The position numbers were made by a program, and so were the translations under genes. The notes below the pieces were generated by a model. It was not told the DNA's origin. It did not search any database and worked only from the letters and a program-made list of their open reading frames with translations. A DNA stretch of 64,000 nt from CAYVBN01 sp964538565 (lineage in GTDB: Bacteria > Pseudomonadota > Alphaproteobacteria > Rhizobiales > Xanthobacteraceae): assembly GCA_964538565.1 (NCBI GenBank), contig CAZIGW010000199.1:1-64000 (forward strand), written 5' to 3'. Positions 15,626-23,971 of the stretch are shown one piece after another. The stretch's first letter is position 1. Every line of letters starts with the position of its first letter.

Positions 15626-16527
15626 GCGTCACGTTCGATCCCATCGTCGGCCGCTACGTCCATCTCACGCTCGGCGGCCGCCCGCACCGGGTCTATTTCG
15701 AAGAGGCCGGCCGGGGCATTCCGTTGCTGTGCCTGCACACGGCGGCCTCCGACACCCGGCAGTATCGCCACCTGATGACCGACGCGGCGGTCACGGACCA
15801 CTTCCGCGTCATCTCCTTCGACATGCCGTGGCACGGAAAATCCACGCCTCCGGACGGCTGGGAGCAGGACGAATACCGGCTGACGACCGACGCCTATGTG
15901 GAAATGATCCGCACCTTTCGCGACGCGCTCCGGCTGGAGCGCCCGGTCGTGCTCGGCTGCTCGATCGGCGGACGCATCATCTTCACCCTCGCCGGACGGC
16001 ACGGCGCCGAGTTCCGCGCCCTGATCGGGATCGCGGCGGCCGCGGCGCAGACCGCCTGGTACGACAGCTCCTGGCTCCACCGGCCCGACGTGCACGGCGG
16101 CGAGGTCTGCGCCGGGATCGTTTCGGGCCTCATGGCGCCGCAAAGCCCGGACGCCACGCGCTGGGAGACGCTGTGGCCGTACATGCAGAGCGGCCCCGGC
16201 GTGTTCAGGGGCGACATCCATTTCTACGGCAACGACCCCGACTTGCGCGAGCGGCTCGCGGCGATCGATACGAACGCCTGCCCGGTCTATCTGATGGCCG
16301 GCGAATACGACTTTTCGTGCACTCTCGAGGATGCGCGACGCACGCACCAGGCGATCGCCGGGTCGCGGTTCATCGTCCTCGACCAGCTTGGGCATTTCCC
16401 GATGAGCGAAAACCCCGCGCAGTTCCGCCGCTACATTCTGCCGGTCCTGGAGGAGATTCGGGCGAGCCGGAACACGACGGTCGGAATCGATGCCTCTCGT
16501 GCAAAAATCTCATCAGGTGGTTCGTAA
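15622..16527 (+). CDS. Alpha/beta hydrolase
   Basis: The 301-aa protein has the alpha/beta-hydrolase landmarks: oxyanion region LCLHTAASD (about 37-45), FDMPWHGKS, nucleophile elbow GCSIGG with Ser114, and catalytic histidine in LGHFPMSENP (about 262). It would hydrolyse an ester or a carbon-carbon bond in a ring-cleavage product. The start overlaps the SCP2-like gene by 4 nt, showing translational coupling. It precedes the second Bug receptor by 76 bp in the same direction. The substrate is not evident, but it fits the LysR-controlled carboxylate pathway. Confidence 0.88.
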   Translation: MSVTFDPIVGRYVHLTLGGRPHRVYFEEAGRGIPLLCLHTAASDTRQYRHLMTDAAVTDHFRVISFDMPWHGKSTPPDGWEQDEYRLTTDAYVEMIRTFRDALRLERPVVLGCSIGGRIIFTLAGRHGAEFRALIGIAAAAAQTAWYDSSWLHRPDVHGGEVCAGIVSGLMAPQSPDATRWETLWPYMQSGPGVFRGDIHFYGNDPDLRERLAAIDTNACPVYLMAGEYDFSCTLEDARRTHQAIAGSRFIVLDQLGHFPMSENPAQFRRYILPVLEEIRASRNTTVGIDASRAKISSGGS

Positions 16528-16603
16528 TTGTTCATTGCGGCGAGGCACGACGGTTCGATAGTTTCCAACGAAGAGCGCCAAAAAATTGCATGGGGAGGAG
16601 GAC

Positions 16604-17575
16604 TTGAGCCGAGCCATCCTGAGCGCCGCCGTCCTGGGCGCAATGCTATGCCTCTCGCAGGCTGCGCACGCAGCCGAGGATTGGCCCAGCAAATCGATCA
16701 AGATGATCGTTCCGCTCCCGGCCGGCTCGGCCGCCGACACGATCGCGCGTCTTGTCTCGGAAGAACTGTCGAACCAGCTCCATCAACCCGTCATCGTGAT
16801 CAACCGGCCGGGCGCGAGCGGCGAGATCGGCACCAACGAGCTCGTCAGCGCCGAGCCTGACGGCTACACCTTCGGGGTCGCGACGAGCACCACCCTCGTC
16901 ACCGCGCCCTTGCTCGACAAGCGCGTGAAGTACGATCCGCTCAAGGACGTCGCGACGGTCGCACTCATCGGCACCTCGCCCTACGTGTTCGTGGTGCATC
17001 CGAAGGTGCCGGCGCACGATCTGAAGCAGTTCATCGCGCTCGCCAAGCAGAAGCCCGGCGGCATCTCCTACTCCTCGGTCGGCGAAGCCAGTCTCGCCCA
17101 CCTGGCCGCATCGCTGTTCTCCGGCATGTCCGGCATCCAGCTGACCGAGGTGCCGTACAAGAGCTCGACACAGGCCGTGCTCGACCTCCTGGCGGGCCGC
17201 ATCGATTCCCAGTTCGGAATTCTCACGACGACGCACCAGTACATCAAGGACGGGAAGCTGCGCGCCCTCGGCATCACATCGAAACAGAGACTGCCGCGCT
17301 TTCCCGACCTGCCCACGATCGACGAATCCGGACTTCCGGGATTCGAAGCATCCCTGTGGCTCGGCGTGATCGCGCCAGCGAAGACCCCGAAGCCCATCGT
17401 CGACAAGGTGAATGCGATGGTGAACGCGATGCTGGCGCGCGACAGGACGAAGGAGGTGCTTTTCAACCAGGCGATCTTCTCCGATCCGCTGACGCCGGCG
17501 CAAATGACCAAGATGCTCGAGGAGGACCTGCGAAAATGGAAGGAGGTCTCGCAGAAGGAGAAGCTGCTGAAATGA
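16604..17575 (+). CDS. Bug-type (TTT) periplasmic solute-binding protein
   Basis: Signal peptide ends at AAHA, then the family opening WPSKSIKMIVPLPAGSAADT and the LPTIDESGLPG segment. The TTG start at 16604 is chosen because GGGGAGGAGG lies directly upstream; ATG 16586 is in frame but lacks such a site. The 323-aa product is a second carboxylate receptor of the TctC/Bug family in this island and a distant paralogue of 12658-13626. It is followed after 54 bp by the split thiamine-diphosphate decarboxylase and then UbiD, which suggests that it recognises the compound those enzymes degrade. No TctA/B genes are present. Confidence 0.9.
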   Translation: MSRAILSAAVLGAMLCLSQAAHAAEDWPSKSIKMIVPLPAGSAADTIARLVSEELSNQLHQPVIVINRPGASGEIGTNELVSAEPDGYTFGVATSTTLVTAPLLDKRVKYDPLKDVATVALIGTSPYVFVVHPKVPAHDLKQFIALAKQKPGGISYSSVGEASLAHLAASLFSGMSGIQLTEVPYKSSTQAVLDLLAGRIDSQFGILTTTHQYIKDGKLRALGITSKQRLPRFPDLPTIDESGLPGFEASLWLGVIAPAKTPKPIVDKVNAMVNAMLARDRTKEVLFNQAIFSDPLTPAQMTKMLEEDLRKWKEVSQKEKLLK

Positions 17576-17629
17576 CAGCTGCGACCTGTCTCCCGATCGA
17601 ATCCGTCCTCCTGTCCCAGGGCTCTGACG

Positions 17630-18154
17630 TTGCAGCACGCTGACATCCCGGCGACACTCGACGGCGGCGCCATCATCGCGGCGATGCTCAAGGCTTCGCT
17701 CGACATCGTGGTCGCCGTACCGGACATCACCACCAGCCGGGGATTGCTCTGGCCGCTGTCGCGGCGGCCGGACATCCGGCTCGTCCGGGTGTGCAAGGAG
17801 GACGAAGGCGTCTCCATCTGTTCGGCGCTTGCTCTCTGCAATCGGCGGTCCGTGCTGCTGATGCAGCAGACGGGACTGTTCGATTCGCTCAATGCGGTCC
17901 GCGGCATCGCGGTCGAGTACGGCCAGCCCGTGTGCATGTTCGTCGGCCTGCTCGGGAAGGAACCGGGCGTCCCTCCGACGCTCAACAAGAAATATTCCGT
18001 CCGGATCGTCGAGCCGGTTCTGAAGGCGATGGAGGTCGACTACCTCTGCATCGAGGAAGACCAGGATATCGACAGCATCCCGGACGCGGTCGATCGCGCG
18101 TACGCGCAGTCCAGGCCGCTCGTCGTGCTGTTCGGAAGGAGAGTCCGGCCGTGA
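17630..18154 (+). CDS. Thiamine-diphosphate decarboxylase, PYR-domain (alpha) subunit
   Basis: The 174-aa product corresponds to the N-terminal pyrimidine-binding half of thiamine-diphosphate decarboxylases such as phosphonopyruvate or sulfopyruvate decarboxylase (ComD type): VAVPDITTSRGL, then VRVCKEDEGVSICSALAL with the glutamate that activates the cofactor. The start codon is TTG at 17630 with CAGGG 9 nt upstream; ATG 17684 would remove the first strand and is less likely. It overlaps the next gene by one base, giving a two-subunit enzyme. Together they would remove CO2 from a 2-oxo acid. The window does not show whether the substrate is sulfonated, phosphonated or an aromatic 2-oxo acid. 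Confidence 0.85.
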   Translation: MQHADIPATLDGGAIIAAMLKASLDIVVAVPDITTSRGLLWPLSRRPDIRLVRVCKEDEGVSICSALALCNRRSVLLMQQTGLFDSLNAVRGIAVEYGQPVCMFVGLLGKEPGVPPTLNKKYSVRIVEPVLKAMEVDYLCIEEDQDIDSIPDAVDRAYAQSRPLVVLFGRRVRP

Positions 18155-18732
18155 TGGTGCGCACCGAATGTCTCCGGGAGATTGCCAGACTTCGCGGCGA
18201 CGCCCTGGTGGTGGCGGTCTACTCGTCGGCGTTCGAGTGGCTCGAGATTTCGCCGCACCCGCTCAACTTCCTGGCCGTCGGCGCGATGGGGCAGGCCTCC
18301 TCCAGCGCGCTCGGCTTCGCGCTTGCGCTTCCGAAGCGGAAGATCATGGTGCTCGACGGCGACGGCAGTCTGCTGATGAATCTCGGCAGCCTGGTGACGA
18401 TCGCGGGTGTCGCGCCGCAGAATCTGGTGCATTTCGTCTGCCAGAACGGCTGTTACGAGGCGAACGGCGAGCACCCGATCCCCGGGCAGGACAAGGTCTC
18501 GTTCGCCGGTCTGGCGCGGGCGGCCGGGTATCCCACCGTGACGGAATTTTCCGACATCGACACGTTGCGCGCCGGGCTGCCCGTGTTCCTGCAGGCGCCG
18601 GGACCGGCGTTCGCCACCTTGTTCGTGCGGCCCGGTGAAAAGCCCCGGCTCGACTATTCGCTGGTGCACGGGGCGGCGGCGCGCCAGAAATTCCGCGCCG
18701 GCCTCGCCGAGGTCCTCGAAGGGCGGGCCTGA
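18154..18732 (+). CDS. Thiamine-diphosphate decarboxylase, PP-domain (beta) subunit
   Basis: The 192-aa product is the cofactor-diphosphate-binding half (ComE type). It shows the ThDP motif GDG (69-71) followed 26 residues later by N98 in FVCQNG, and the preceding GAMGQASS stretch. ATG 18154 overlaps the alpha-subunit stop (TGATG); GTG 18151 is the alternative and sits closer to GGAGAG. With the alpha subunit it forms one 2-oxo-acid decarboxylase. The chain is followed after 42 bp by a UbiD gene, so two decarboxylases of different chemistry are made together. Confidence 0.88.
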   Translation: MVRTECLREIARLRGDALVVAVYSSAFEWLEISPHPLNFLAVGAMGQASSSALGFALALPKRKIMVLDGDGSLLMNLGSLVTIAGVAPQNLVHFVCQNGCYEANGEHPIPGQDKVSFAGLARAAGYPTVTEFSDIDTLRAGLPVFLQAPGPAFATLFVRPGEKPRLDYSLVHGAAARQKFRAGLAEVLEGRA

Positions 18733-18774
18733 CGTGGCCCGCATTCAACCCGCCGCCCAGCCCGAGAGCCCGCC

Positions 18775-20430
18775 ATGACCTCGCAGCCGCAACGCACCGT
18801 CAGTCTCGACCTGCAGACGCATCTTGCCGAGCTCGAACGGCGCGGCCTGCTGGTGCGGGTCGACGAGCCGATCGACAAGGATACCGAGCTGCATCCGCTG
18901 GTCCGCTGCCAGTTCGTCGGTGGCCTTCCGGAGCGCGAGCGGCGCGCGTTTCTCTTCACCAACGTCGTGGACTGCACCGGCAGACGCTATGGCATGCCGG
19001 TGGTCGTCGGCGCGCTCGCCGCCTCGCCCGACATCTATGCGGTCGGCATGGGCTGTTCGGCGGACCGCATCCGCTCGGCCTGGGCCCAGGCCATCGCCAA
19101 TCCGGTCCCGCCGACCATCGTCGAGCGAGGGAGCTGCCAGGACGTGGTCATCACCGGCGACGACCTGAAGCAGCCCGGCGGCGGCCTGGCGCGCCTGCCG
19201 GTGCCCGTTTCGACGCCCGGCTTCGACGCCGCGCCGACGCTCACCGCGACCCTTTGCATCACCAAGGACCCGGAGAACGGCATCGCCAACATGTCGACCA
19301 ACCGGGCCGCGCTCAAGAGCACCAACCGGCTCGGGGTGCGCATGTCCTCGCGCATCGGCGGTTCCGGCGGCTATCGGCATTGGCTGAAGTACCAGAAGCT
19401 GAACCGGCCGATGCCGTGCGCGATCGTGGTCGGTGCGGCGCCGGTCGTCGCCTACACGGGGCCACAGCGGCTGCCGGTCGATTTCGACGAGATGACGGTG
19501 GCAGGCGCCCTCGCCGGCCAGCCCATCAAGGTGGTGCGCGCCAAGACCGTCGATCTGCTCGTGCCGGCCGACGCGGAGATCGTCATCGAGGGCCTCATCA
19601 GCACCGAGTTGCTGGAGCCGGAAGGCCCGTTCGGCGAGAGCACCGGCTACGTCGCGCTCGAGGACTACAACCTGTCGATGGAGGTCACGGCGATCACCCA
19701 TCGCCGGTCGCCGGTCTTCGCCTCGATCATCAGCCAGGTGACCCCGAGCGAATCGAGCGTCATGCGCAAGGTCGCGCTCGAGCCGCTGTTCCTCACCCAT
19801 CTGCGCGATCATCTTGGCGTGCGCGGGATCAAGCAGGTCTCGATGCACGAGATCCTGAGCAATCTGCGTCCCCTGATCTTTCTGCAGTTCGCCGCCGGAA
19901 CGCCGAGAACAGAAGTGTGGCGAGGCCTGCAGGGAGCCGCCTCGCGGATCGCCGACTGCGGCAAGATCGTCATCGCGGTGAGCGAAGACGTCGATCCGTC
20001 GAATCCGAACGCGGTGTTCTGGTCGATGGCGTACCGTTCGAATCCGGTCGAGGACGTGCTGGTGACGCCCTTCCGTTCGCCCGGTCACGGCCCGAGCTCC
20101 GACCGCGCGCCGGGTATCGAGCCGGACCCGCGCACGGCGAATTCCACGCTGCTGATCGACGCGACCCTCAAGCACGCCATGCCGCCGATCGCACTGCCGG
20201 CGCGGCCCTACATGGAGCGGGCGCGCGAACTTTGGAACCGTCTCAAGCTGCCACCGGTCAATTTCCAGGCGCCGTGGCATGGCTATCTGCTGGGCGACTG
20301 GAGCGAGCGCTGGGAGGAGTTCGCGCAGAACGCGACGCGAGCGAAATGGGAAGAAAACGGCACGAACACGTTCGCGCGCCGGCGCGGCGGGCTCAAGCCG
20401 GAGACCTCGGTGCGCTCGGTCGAATCCTGA
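18775..20430 (+). CDS. UbiD-family decarboxylase (prenylated-FMN dependent)
   Basis: The 551-aa protein has the UbiD length and landmarks: N-terminal LELERRGLLVRV-type start, the INMSTNR-like cofactor region (about 170-190), and the EPEGPFGE motif at 281-288 with a catalytic glutamate. UbiD enzymes use prenylated FMN to decarboxylate, or in reverse carboxylate, aromatic or alpha,beta-unsaturated acids. No UbiX prenyltransferase is nearby, so the cofactor must come from elsewhere in the genome. It closes the LysR-controlled operon with the Bug receptor and TPP decarboxylase. A role in the breakdown of an imported aromatic carboxylate is the likeliest reading. Confidence 0.92.
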   Translation: MTSQPQRTVSLDLQTHLAELERRGLLVRVDEPIDKDTELHPLVRCQFVGGLPERERRAFLFTNVVDCTGRRYGMPVVVGALAASPDIYAVGMGCSADRIRSAWAQAIANPVPPTIVERGSCQDVVITGDDLKQPGGGLARLPVPVSTPGFDAAPTLTATLCITKDPENGIANMSTNRAALKSTNRLGVRMSSRIGGSGGYRHWLKYQKLNRPMPCAIVVGAAPVVAYTGPQRLPVDFDEMTVAGALAGQPIKVVRAKTVDLLVPADAEIVIEGLISTELLEPEGPFGESTGYVALEDYNLSMEVTAITHRRSPVFASIISQVTPSESSVMRKVALEPLFLTHLRDHLGVRGIKQVSMHEILSNLRPLIFLQFAAGTPRTEVWRGLQGAASRIADCGKIVIAVSEDVDPSNPNAVFWSMAYRSNPVEDVLVTPFRSPGHGPSSDRAPGIEPDPRTANSTLLIDATLKHAMPPIALPARPYMERARELWNRLKLPPVNFQAPWHGYLLGDWSERWEEFAQNATRAKWEENGTNTFARRRGGLKPETSVRSVES

Positions 20431-20547
20431 ACAAGACGCAAGGGCGATGCGTTCAATCCGGCCGGCTGCCACTCTCGAACCGCGAGCCTGGCGAACGGAA
20501 CACCGCGCCGGGATTGTCGCACCGACGCGGTATCCGGAGTTCCTTCG

Positions 20548-21210
20548 CTAGGCGATCAGCGCGATCACCCCAATGATCGGTCCGACCGCCCCGATGGCGC
20601 GCAGAACGTCGTCGACGATCGGGGTGATGTCGAGGTTCACGGCCGCCTGCCATTGGTAGTTGTAGCCGGCCGACAGCTCGGCCCAAGCGGTCTGAATGGC
20701 CGGATTCGAGCCGTTGTCTCCCCAATCGAAGTCTCGTGATCCCGGTTCGAACGTGCCGTGAACCCGGCCTTCCTTGGCCAGTGTGAAGGTGGTGCCGCGC
20801 GAGCCGCGGATCGCGACCGCGAAGGTCACATTGTAGCTGGTGGCGCCGGAATCGTGGAAATGTCCGGAGAACGAGAAGGCGCCGTTCGGGAACAGGTCCA
20901 CATGAGCCCGGCCGCCGACCGGAACGCCGTTGTCGAACACGATCGGGCCGGTATCGATCGTGATGCGATCGAGCATGCGCGGCTGCGGTGGCGCCGGGGG
21001 CGTGTCGAGAACGTCGCGCAGGATCGCCACAATGTTGTTACGTTGCTCGACGAATTTCGGAGATTCAGCGACATTCAGTTTCGAGGTCGACGGCGCGCCG
21101 GGGACGATCACGTGTCGGGCGCCGCTGACGACCTGGGCGGCTTGCGCGGCATTTTGCAGATCCAGCAGATGATGGCGCAGCATCTCCGACTGCTTCGATT
21201 TGGTGAGCAT
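20548..21210 (-). CDS. Hypothetical protein, beta-rich with hydrophobic C-terminus
   Basis: ATG 21210 is chosen over upstream starts because GGGAGG lies 8 nt upstream. I do not recognise this 220-aa protein. Residues 1-45 are polar and helical with no signal peptide; the middle (about 90-175) is rich in G, F, T and alternating hydrophobics (VDLFPNGAFSFSGHFHDSGATSYNVTFAV), suggesting a beta sandwich; the last 20 residues (RAIGAVGPIIGVIALIA) are hydrophobic and could insert into a membrane or an assembly. A hydrophobic tail after a beta domain is seen in some pore-forming or self-assembling proteins, but nothing more specific can be said. It stands alone on the minus strand, facing the UbiD gene. 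Confidence 0.75.
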   Translation of the reverse strand: MLTKSKQSEMLRHHLLDLQNAAQAAQVVSGARHVIVPGAPSTSKLNVAESPKFVEQRNNIVAILRDVLDTPPAPPQPRMLDRITIDTGPIVFDNGVPVGGRAHVDLFPNGAFSFSGHFHDSGATSYNVTFAVAIRGSRGTTFTLAKEGRVHGTFEPGSRDFDWGDNGSNPAIQTAWAELSAGYNYQWQAAVNLDITPIVDDVLRAIGAVGPIIGVIALIA

Positions 21211-21461
21211 GAGGAAATCCTCCCTGATGGGCGTAGCCGAAGTCAGACCCCCCTGCATCAGGAAGATTGCCCGGCCGAGCCGCCCCGTCGTCCACCGTTC
21301 GGAGGATCGATTGGCCGAATTTTCGAAAGGCCGGGATCGTGCTGGCCTTGACCGTGCGAAGGCTCCGTCCGATCGCACACCGACCCCGGACTGGGGCGCT
21401 TCCAGAAATCGCGCGGTGCAATCGTGAGATACGGACAGTGAGCGGTCGAGTTCCGCTGTCA

Positions 21462-21497
21462 GAGCACGATCCGCAAAAGTGGGATCCGACTGGGGGC
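21462..21497 (+). repeat. Short dispersed intergenic repeat
   Basis: agagcacgatccgcaaaa followed by gtgggatccg agrees at 23 of 28 positions with the site at 43835-43862 and, more weakly, with the reverse of 12586-12622. The pattern resembles a short repeat family common between genes in Bradyrhizobium relatives (recalled, not searched). Confidence 0.4.
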
Positions 21498-21563
21498 GCC
21501 GCGCTCGCAGTCTACGGCGTGGCGGACGATCTCATCGGCGAACCGGTTCCACCTTGCCGGACG

Positions 21564-21695
21564 CTAAGGAGAGACGAGCCATTCGGCCGTGGCCACGCGA
21601 AATTGAGCGTCCGCTTCGGCTCTGAGGGCCACCTGAAAATGCGCGATGACCGCCAAGAATGCGATCAAGGCGAGGGTCGAACCGAATTGCGACAT
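21564..21695 (-). CDS. Possible small membrane protein (43 aa)
   Basis: ATG 21695 has AGGAGT 8 nt upstream, an ideal site. The 43-residue product begins MSQFGSTLALIAFLAVIAH, a single hydrophobic helix, followed by a polar tail ending in EWLVSP. Single-helix proteins of this size are plausible regulators of membrane complexes. It is isolated, so no partner is suggested, and the reading is only supported by the start context and composition. An ATG six bases upstream (21701) is too close to the site. Confidence 0.4.
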   Translation of the reverse strand: MSQFGSTLALIAFLAVIAHFQVALRAEADAQFRVATAEWLVSP

Positions 21696-22240
21696 GGACA
21701 TGCACTCCTGGTCGCAAGCTTGTCGTCGTCGCATCCCAAGGTTCACCCCGACTCCGTCGGGCCCGCCCCGGAGCGATCGCTCACTCTTGACATGCATCGT
21801 CCGTACCAGTGCGTGAGCACCGTCACATTGAGCTTGCTCAACCGCCACTGCGAGAATCGAAAATGTCGGCCGCGAGAGACGGCCGGACCCGTGGCCGTTC
21901 GAGGTTGCCTGTGATGGTCTTTCGATCCGCGGAGCAGAACGCCATCATGCCCGTTGCGCGGCGGCATTCGAACAACCACGGCGTGCGTGTGATTTCCCGT
22001 CGCGCCGCCCAACCGCCAATCCTTCGAAATGACGCTGACAAGCTTCAGCGGACCTCGACGCGAGGTTTCTCCGCAGCCGTCACCCGCGCCCTGACGATCG
22101 CGGAATTTCTCGGACAGAGCCTTTTTCGGCGAAGCGGTCACCGGGTCGTCGCGGACGTTGCGACATAGGATCGCGAGCGCGTCCCGGATGCAGCAAACCG
22201 GAACGTGCGCTCGTCGAACGGTTCGCTCACGCGGCGCCGG

Positions 22241-22528
22241 TCAGGAGTCGAGCCTTGCGCGGACGAGCTCGCCGTCGCCGGCGCGAAACAGAGCCTTCAC
22301 GGCGCCCCCGCTCTGCCGGTCGATGAGATGGGCCTCGAAACATCCCTTCTCGATTTCCAGGGCGCGGACTTCGTAGCCGAGGCCTTCCAGCTTCTGCCGC
22401 ATCGTCTCGAACGACAGAATCTCCTGCCCGTGCGCCCGAGAACAGTCCGGCGCCTTCTCGCTCGCAAACGCCGGTCCCGCGATCGCCATCGTGGCCATGA
22501 GCGCCACCCATGCCGAGATCTTGCGCAT
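22241..22528 (-). CDS. Secreted PepSY-like protein
   Basis: The 95-aa product has a signal peptide (WVALMATMAIAGPAFA) and a mature domain of about 75 residues with FETMRQKLEGLGYEVRALEIEKGCFEAHLID, the PepSY-like beta-alpha-beta unit. ATG 22528 follows GGGAG. It is a close paralogue of 25086-25364 (both carry two cysteines and the L..LGY.V pattern), and both flank a two-component system. PepSY proteins are thought to inhibit proteases or bind hemes or ions in the periplasm; the family role is not firmly established. It lies 48 bp downstream of the kinase gene on the same strand, so it may be a regulated output or a feedback input. Confidence 0.85.
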   Translation of the reverse strand: MRKISAWVALMATMAIAGPAFASEKAPDCSRAHGQEILSFETMRQKLEGLGYEVRALEIEKGCFEAHLIDRQSGGAVKALFRAGDGELVRARLDS

Positions 22529-22576
22529 CTTGCACTCCCTGTCGTGACGGTTGAGCCATGCTCTGCGCCGCATCGT

Positions 22577-23971
22577 CTAGCAGGGAGCCGCCGTCGAACG
22601 GCTGAGCGCCGATGTCAGCGAATTGTCAGCGAGCAACATGGCCTTGAGGCCGCCGAGATCCGACCCGGAGAGTTCGAGGCGCCAGCCGTAGGCCTCGAGC
22701 ACGTCCTGCACGATCGCCAGTCCCAGTCCGGCCGCTCCGCTGCGTTCGTCGAGGCGCGTGCCCCGTTCGAGAACCCGCGGGCGCGCGGCCGGGGCAATGC
22801 CAGGCCCGTCGTCCTCGATGGTGATCGCCGGTCGTCCGTCCGCAAAAGCCGCGGCGATGCGCACGCGCGACGTCGCGTGCCGCGCGGCATTGTCGAGAAG
22901 ATTTCCCAAGACCTCGGCGAGATCGGTGCGATCGATGGGAACCGACAGGTTTGCGACAATGTCGGTCTCGAAGCGCACGCGCTTGCCAGCAGGCGTTCGC
23001 GACAGGGTCGTGATCAGCGAGCCGACGAGCGGCGACAGCGTCGTGCCGGCCGCCCTCGCCTGACCTGCCGCGCCACGCGCGCGCGCCCGCGCCAGCTCGC
23101 GATCGACGCGGCGGCTCATGGCCTCGCCCACGACCTCGATGTCACGGGCGATCGCGTGTTCGCCTCGCTCGCGCAGCCGCCCGGCATCAGCCGCGAGCGC
23201 CGCGAGCGGGGTCTTGAGGCCGTGTGCCAGATCCGCGGCCCGGGTCCGCGAGCGCTCGACTTCGCGCTCCCGTGCCTCGAGCAACGCGTTCATCTCCTCG
23301 ACCAGGGGGACAAGTTCGGCCGGCGCCGCCGTGGACAGGCGATCGCTGCGCCCGGACCTGACCTCGCCCAATCCGCGGCGCAGCGCCTCGAGCGGCCGCA
23401 ACCCGAGGCCGACCTGCACCGCCGTGGCGGCGGCGAGCACAATGCCGAGCACGCCGAGAGCATACGCCAGATCCCTGGCAAAGGCGGCGGTCGCTGCCGA
23501 AACGCGCGCGAGATCGGTGGCGACCGCGACACGCACGGCTGCGCGCCGCTCGCCGAGCGTCAGGCTGACCCGTCGCTCAGCGATCAGGACGCGCGCGTCC
23601 GCCGGCCCCCGCGCGACGTGGCGGTGCACCTCCGCGGCAGAGAGCTCGTCATCCGGGAGCCGGAGGGTGGTGTCCCACAGCGAGCGCGAGCGCAGCAGGT
23701 CTCCCCGGTCGTCGCTCACCTGCCAGTAGAGTCCGGACAAGGGATCGGAAAACCGCGGATCGACCGGCGGGCGCGCGACGACGAGCTTGCCGTCAGCCCC
23801 GACATCGATGCCGGCGATCAACTGCCTGAGGTGCACGTCCAGATCGCCGGCGACCGTGCGGGATACGTGACGCTCGAACAGCACGGTCAATCCGACCCCG
23901 GCGATCGTCAAGGCGACCAGCAGCGCGACGATGCCGCCGACCACGAGCCGCAGCCGCAGCGAGCAGTTCAT
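22577..23971 (-). CDS. Sensor histidine kinase (PhoQ-like)
   Basis: The 464-aa kinase has two membrane helices (about 10-32 and 168-190) bracketing a periplasmic domain of about 135 residues, a HAMP-like segment, the phosphoacceptor H250 in DLAHGLKTP, N-box NLLDNAARHA (356-366) and G-box EDDGPGI (386-392). The HGLKTP form is typical of PhoQ-like kinases. ATG 23971 overlaps the response-regulator stop (ATGA). It should phosphorylate the neighbouring regulator in response to a periplasmic signal, perhaps a divalent ion or membrane stress. Three PepSY proteins and a cytochrome b561 around it suggest that the signal concerns the envelope. Exact ligand unknown. Confidence 0.92.
   Translation of the reverse strand: MNCSLRLRLVVGGIVALLVALTIAGVGLTVLFERHVSRTVAGDLDVHLRQLIAGIDVGADGKLVVARPPVDPRFSDPLSGLYWQVSDDRGDLLRSRSLWDTTLRLPDDELSAAEVHRHVARGPADARVLIAERRVSLTLGERRAAVRVAVATDLARVSAATAAFARDLAYALGVLGIVLAAATAVQVGLGLRPLEALRRGLGEVRSGRSDRLSTAAPAELVPLVEEMNALLEAREREVERSRTRAADLAHGLKTPLAALAADAGRLRERGEHAIARDIEVVGEAMSRRVDRELARARARGAAGQARAAGTTLSPLVGSLITTLSRTPAGKRVRFETDIVANLSVPIDRTDLAEVLGNLLDNAARHATSRVRIAAAFADGRPAITIEDDGPGIAPAARPRVLERGTRLDERSGAAGLGLAIVQDVLEAYGWRLELSGSDLGGLKAMLLADNSLTSALSRSTAAPC

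Larger units (their letters stand above)
21211..22240. other. Mostly non-coding stretch (about 1 kb)
   Basis: Between the hypothetical gene and the first PepSY gene. It contains a dispersed-repeat copy at 21462-21497 and one small possible gene (21564-21695). Other open frames here are short, arginine-rich and lack ribosome-binding sites. A part (21740-22160) has mixed composition and may be a gene remnant. Confidence 0.5.
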
